64,000 nucleotides of DNA, from contig CAKVID010000004.1 of the NCBI GenBank assembly GCA_934754355.1, positions 134,401-198,400 of the forward strand, read 5' to 3'. Both the position numbers and the translations under genes were made by a program. The stretch's first letter is position 1; the number at the start of each line of letters is the position of its first letter. Of the stretch, positions 30,901 through 36,900 are shown one piece after another. Under the pieces are notes generated by a model. That model searched no databases. It had not been told where the DNA came from and saw nothing but the letters and a program-made list of their open reading frames with translations. The stretch comes from an uncultured Clostridia bacterium (GTDB lineage: Bacteria > Bacillota > Clostridia > Christensenellales > UBA1242).

Positions 30901-33900
30901 TGCATCATAAAGTGGTGTAACTTCACTGATTTTAACTTTCAAATCAGACAAATAGTAACCATCTGTGCTATTAGATTTTCTGACATAATGAGTAGTAGAA
31001 CTAAATTCAGAAGCGTTACTCAAATCTCCATCTTGAAGACCTGTTGTAACATATTCAATTGTGTAAGTATATCTACCCAAATAAACCGCTTCAAATACAA
31101 TAGTACTATTATTTGCATCATATATATAACCTAATTCTGCAAAAGTTATTTTGCTTGGAGCAGTAAATGTTTTGCCATTATACTTCCAACCACTAATGTA
31201 CAAATTGTCTGCGTGAGTAGCATCAGTTAGAGTACTTGGGTCAAGTAAAGTAATATCTTGACCATTCTCGCCCTCTACAATCTTCTCTCCGCCAGTATAA
31301 GTATATTTGTAAGTAATCTTATTACCAGAATAATATCCATATAAGATATATGATTTGGTGATGGTTATCTTCTCGCCATCATCAAATGCTTTCTCACCAT
31401 TCTCATATGTCCAATACTCTAGACTAAAGCCATCAATATTCCTTGCTTCTTCTACACCAATAGTAACAAGACTATTAGGCTCAAAGCCAGAAACATAAGT
31501 TACTCTGCCCTTGTAATTGTATTGGATTGTATAAGCGTTATCATCAAAATCTTCTACAAATGTTGTATCTTTGGAAATGATATATTTAGTAATAGCCGAT
31601 TTAGTCTCGTCACCATTTAGATAGAACTTAACAAATTTACCCTTAGTATAAGTAATATCCTCTTTGGTAGGAAGAGTTATTTCGCTACCCATAAATACTA
31701 CTGCCGACCTATTAACAATATCGAATTTATCTACATTGTTATAGATAGCACTTGTAGCACTCATTGCTACATTTTGAAGAGTGCCTCTATTCATAACAAA
31801 TGTTACAGTATAAGACTTAGGAGTAGCAACAATTGTAATGTCTGCCTCGTAATAGCCCTCGCCATCTCTAGTTGCACTCATCTCAAGTTGACTAACATCA
31901 ATCATTCGTCCTTGACTTAAAGTAATTACTTTGTCTCCGCTATATAGTACGAAATCATAATAATCACTACGATTATCAAGGCTATATGATAATTGACTAA
32001 TACTTGTAACTTTGATTAAAGCATTTAGATTTGCTCTATCTAGTGTGTATGCCTCGTAATTTAGGCTATCAGTAACGCCTCCAATTGTAATTGTGCCATT
32101 ATCTGTAAAGCCATCTTTAAGAGTATATAATCCATAATTTAGATTAATATTTACTTTAACTTTGTCTGCACTATAAGTTGTAACTATGTAATATCTATCT
32201 AATCCATTATTAGTAGCATTAAATAAATATGACATATCCGCTGTACCAATATATGCGTGAGTTTCATCAATTGTTATAAATCCAGCATCTGTAATATTAC
32301 TGTCAAATTTATCAAAACCATATCCACTATCTGGCTTATCAGCAATAATTTCTATAGTTGTAAAGTGATTAACTGTAAATACTTTAGAATTTTCTTCACT
32401 AGTAATTACGCTATCTACACTATGCATATTATCTATGTAAATATATCCAGCAGTGGTACTAGTAAGGATATCTCCATCACTATTTTTCAATTGGAAATTC
32501 TCTCTAACTGTAACTCCACCAAAAGCAGTATTAACAGTTATATCTTTAGTAGCATAAGTGTATACAGGATATAATTTGATTACTCCCGATTTGATAAGAT
32601 TGTCATCTACAATGATCTCACTGCCGAAAGCATAATATTTATCTTCGGCAACACTCTCGCCTAATTTATAAAGCGTAGTACTAAAGCCTACTAGAGTATA
32701 TCCACCTATAGTTAAATTTAGATTATTGCTATTAAGCACAATTGTAGAATTGTATCTAACTTGTGCAATAGAAGGATTTGTTTTGTTGTAAGCATAGTTG
32801 CCTACAGATATAATTCTATTTCCACCAATTGTAATGATATTTGGAATATTAGCAAAGCCAATATTTGCACCATCTATTCCACCCAACAAATATGCTTTGT
32901 AAGGAGAAACAAGTGTTGTTTCTGGCAAATCTGCATTGCCTTCTTGTTCGCTATCTATTACATCTGCTACAGCATATACATAAGTATCAATTAATTCGTA
33001 TTCCCAAATGATATACAAATTATATATTTGTGTGTACTTATTTCGAAGCATTGTAGCAATAGAATTAAGTTTGCTTGAATTTAGAAGTAAGTCTTCTGCC
33101 GAACTTAAATTATATCTAATTGTACTATTTGAAAGTACTGCATCACTTGCCCACATTGAAGCAGTGAAATGTTTTCTTGTAACATTAGGAGTAGGAAGTT
33201 TGAATGAACTATCTATTCCATCTGGATTAGAAATAGTCTTCTCTACTAATTTACCCGTCTTAGAAGCAGTGGCTACAAAGTAATCAATACCATTGATATC
33301 CCCTTCTACATCACTTGAATTAGCATTATAAACAATTTGGAAAATATCAATCAAATTGAATGTAACTACAACATCTTCTGTAACATTATAATTATCACTT
33401 CCAAAATTCTCTCTTAATAAATCATCTAGTGTCAAAGTTGTGCTTGCACCAGACTTAGGATATACAATATATCCTTCTAGTAAATAATTATTGAAATTAT
33501 ATGAGTAAGCCTGATGTCCTAAATTCATAAGGCTAACTACTTTGTCTAAATTACCATAAACAACTACATTTTCTAGAGTAATCTCTTCGCCATTTAAGTA
33601 TTTATTAAGTATATCTGCATTAACCTTGTTATCTTTGGTTAGTGGCATTTCTAACATATTTCTATTAGTGATACCATTAGCCGAACTGAGTGATACTTGG
33701 AATTTAATTCTTCTATTTGATGCCCAAATTGCATATAGATTAATATTTTTATCCACTGCAGTAATTGATGTAATTGTGCTATCACTATCTTTATCTGTAT
33801 TCCAACCATTAAATGTGAAATTAATTCTAGAAGTAGTGTAATTAGAATTTAATTCTAGACTTTCTCCACTTCTTATAAACTTGATGTATTTCTCAACACC

Positions 33901-36900
33901 TTCGTTATTTAATACTAAATTTCCACCATCTTGGTCGATATTATCATAGAAACTAACTTTGTAAATAGGAGAAATAACTGGAGTAAGAGTTACATCGCCT
34001 ACTGGCATTGTAAATGCTGGAACTCTACCATTGCCGTCAACCAACAATTCTGTTACTTCGCCACTTACAGTGCTTAGAGTTTTACTTGCTCTAAATCCAC
34101 TTACGAAGTAGTAATAGTCATTTTCAGATGAATTGATAATAATCCATTTACCATCTTCTAGATATACAGTTGAATAACCTTTGGCATAGATATATTTGAT
34201 AACATCATTTACATCTATAGTTTCACTTGGAAGATGTTTGCTATCAGCAATAGCCATATTATAACCAAAAGTATCATTAGCATTAGCAAAAGATAATGTG
34301 TATTTATCTTGCCATACTGCATATAATGTCAAATTATCTTTAATTCCGTTTAATACATCTGCGTCTGCAGTTGTACTATCTTTAGTTTTTGACCAACCAA
34401 CAATACCTCTGCTATCAGTCTCAAGTGTATTTAGAATATAATTAATATTAGAAATATTTGTATTAGTAATACTCTCATCTGCATTCTGCAAATAAGCATA
34501 ACTACTATTTAACATTTCTCTATTTCCAATAATTGTTCCGAATGGAACATTTGCAAGTACAAGTCTATAGTCTGTACCACTACTTGTTACTATCAAAGTA
34601 ACACTATATGTTACATAACTCCATGCACCAAGTAGAGTGTAAACATTATTACCCTCTGGTGCTGGAAGATAGTGAATACCACTACCATCTGCATTACCAA
34701 CATATTTGTATCCAGTCTCGCCTTCTTTATTAAGAACGATTGTATCGCCTAACTTAATAATTCTAGCGGTTCCGTTATCATCATATGTCCAGTACTTGAA
34801 TTCTACACCCTCAACTTCTACACCATCAACAAATATTTGTGGCTTCTCTTCTAATTTATATTCTTGACCTCTATATAGTGTTCTCTGAGGGGTATAATTA
34901 ACTGCACTTTCATATTCTACTGGTTGATTGAAATTAACTATATATTTCTCAACCCAAACACCAGTAAATGTAAATGTTTGACCAGAAGAAATTGCAACTG
35001 GAATAGTGAATGTATCGCCAACTGCGTATTCATTGCCATCTTCGTCAACCCATTTATACAAATCTTTGGATAAATTTACCCAACTATAACTATCTCCACC
35101 TAAGAATGTGAAAGTATAGCCATTTGTAATATGTTTCTCTGTTTGATTTTCGCTTGGTTTATTATCACTAGTCAAGTAAGCAAAAGTTTTGCTATCATCT
35201 GAGCCCTTTTCTTTGATAAGCACGATAACTGCATCAATTGTGCCACCCTCTGGGGTCTTGAATGAAGGAACTAGTGTCACATTTCTCTCTGTTGGGAAGA
35301 ATATTGCATTTAGTAAATATTTTACATTACCAAGGCTACCATTATCTGCACGAACTTGCCAACCTACGAAGCAACCTTCATATCCTGCTTTCTTAGCACC
35401 ATATTTAATTGTAATATTGCCACCAACTACAACTTTGTCTAGACCAATTAAGTATGTTTCAACCCTGTCTTCAGTTGTGCCGTCTTCAAATGTCGCACCA
35501 TCAATTACTTTGTAAGTGATTGTATATTCTTGAGTGTAATATGTATACAAAGTTATATTATCGCCACTAACAGGAATAGAAATGCCTGTGCCACTTATTT
35601 CTTCTTTCTTATAAGTATTTTCCCCAAATCTTAGACCATAGTATGTGTATCCCTCAGGAAGCATATCACTGCTTACTTCTGGATAAGATTTAAGAGTAAT
35701 TGCATTAATATAGAATACTTCGCCGGCTTCGTTGTATTTCAAAATTCCAATTGTCTCAGTGCTATATAGTTCTTCTTGTGTAATACCGCCACTAACTTTG
35801 ACAATATATACACTCTTGATGAATGTTAAATTAGCATACAATTTGATTGTATAATTATTGTCTGCATTCAAGTAATCTCTAACCGCAGACATAGACTGTC
35901 CGCCTACAAATTTAATACTATTTGATAAATACCAACCCTCAAATTTCATGTCTTTGCCTGTAAATAAGCCAGTTATAGCAATATCTCCAAGTTCCAAATT
36001 GATATCTTCGCCAAATATAAATGATTGTGTTTTAACCTTCTCTGTAGCATTACCATTGAATGTATAGTATTCAATATTGCAAGTCTGTGCAACATTGGCA
36101 TATAGATTGATAGTGCCCTTACCACTATTATCCCAAGTGATAAATTTCTGAAGAGCATTCAAGTTGCTATAACCATATTTGCTACCAACACCAGCAAGTA
36201 TTGATGAGCAATCGAAGAATAGTTTGTTACTTCCATCTAGAATATACCAACTCTTAATAATTTGACCACCAGTAACTGTTACAAAACTACTATCTTTAAG
36301 AGTTACTGGAATTGTACTGAATACAATTCTATCTGTCTTCTTATCTCCACCCTCTCCTTCTTCGGCATTATACACAATATCTACTTCATTTGCATTCCAA
36401 CGAGTAGCAAGTGTCATGCCAGAAGTTGTAAAGCCAAGTATTCTAAAGTTAGTAGAATTAAATAATTTGCCCGCCTCGAATTTATCATCATAACCACCAG
36501 TTGAATATAATCCAACTAGAGTATAACCTTTGTAGATGCCATTTGAAGCACCTTCAATTAAATAATCTTTAAGTAGTTCTTGCAAACTTGCATACACTTT
36601 ATCCATAACTTCTTGATAAAGCACATCTGTTATTTGACTATCTTTCTCTTGAGGGTCAAGAGTAATAGTGCTTACTATCAAACTAGCATTATTATATGGA
36701 TTAGTAATACCGATTGTTATATCATAAGATTCTGCTTCAAAATGTCCATATATAATTAATTGATTATCAGCATCATGATAAATTACTTTATCTCCCGAAG
36801 TTATTTGAACTTCCCTAGTGCCATCATTTCCTACTACTTCATAATACCAATATTTGAATTTAAGTGTTTTGCCACTATAATCAATTGTTGGAATTACTGG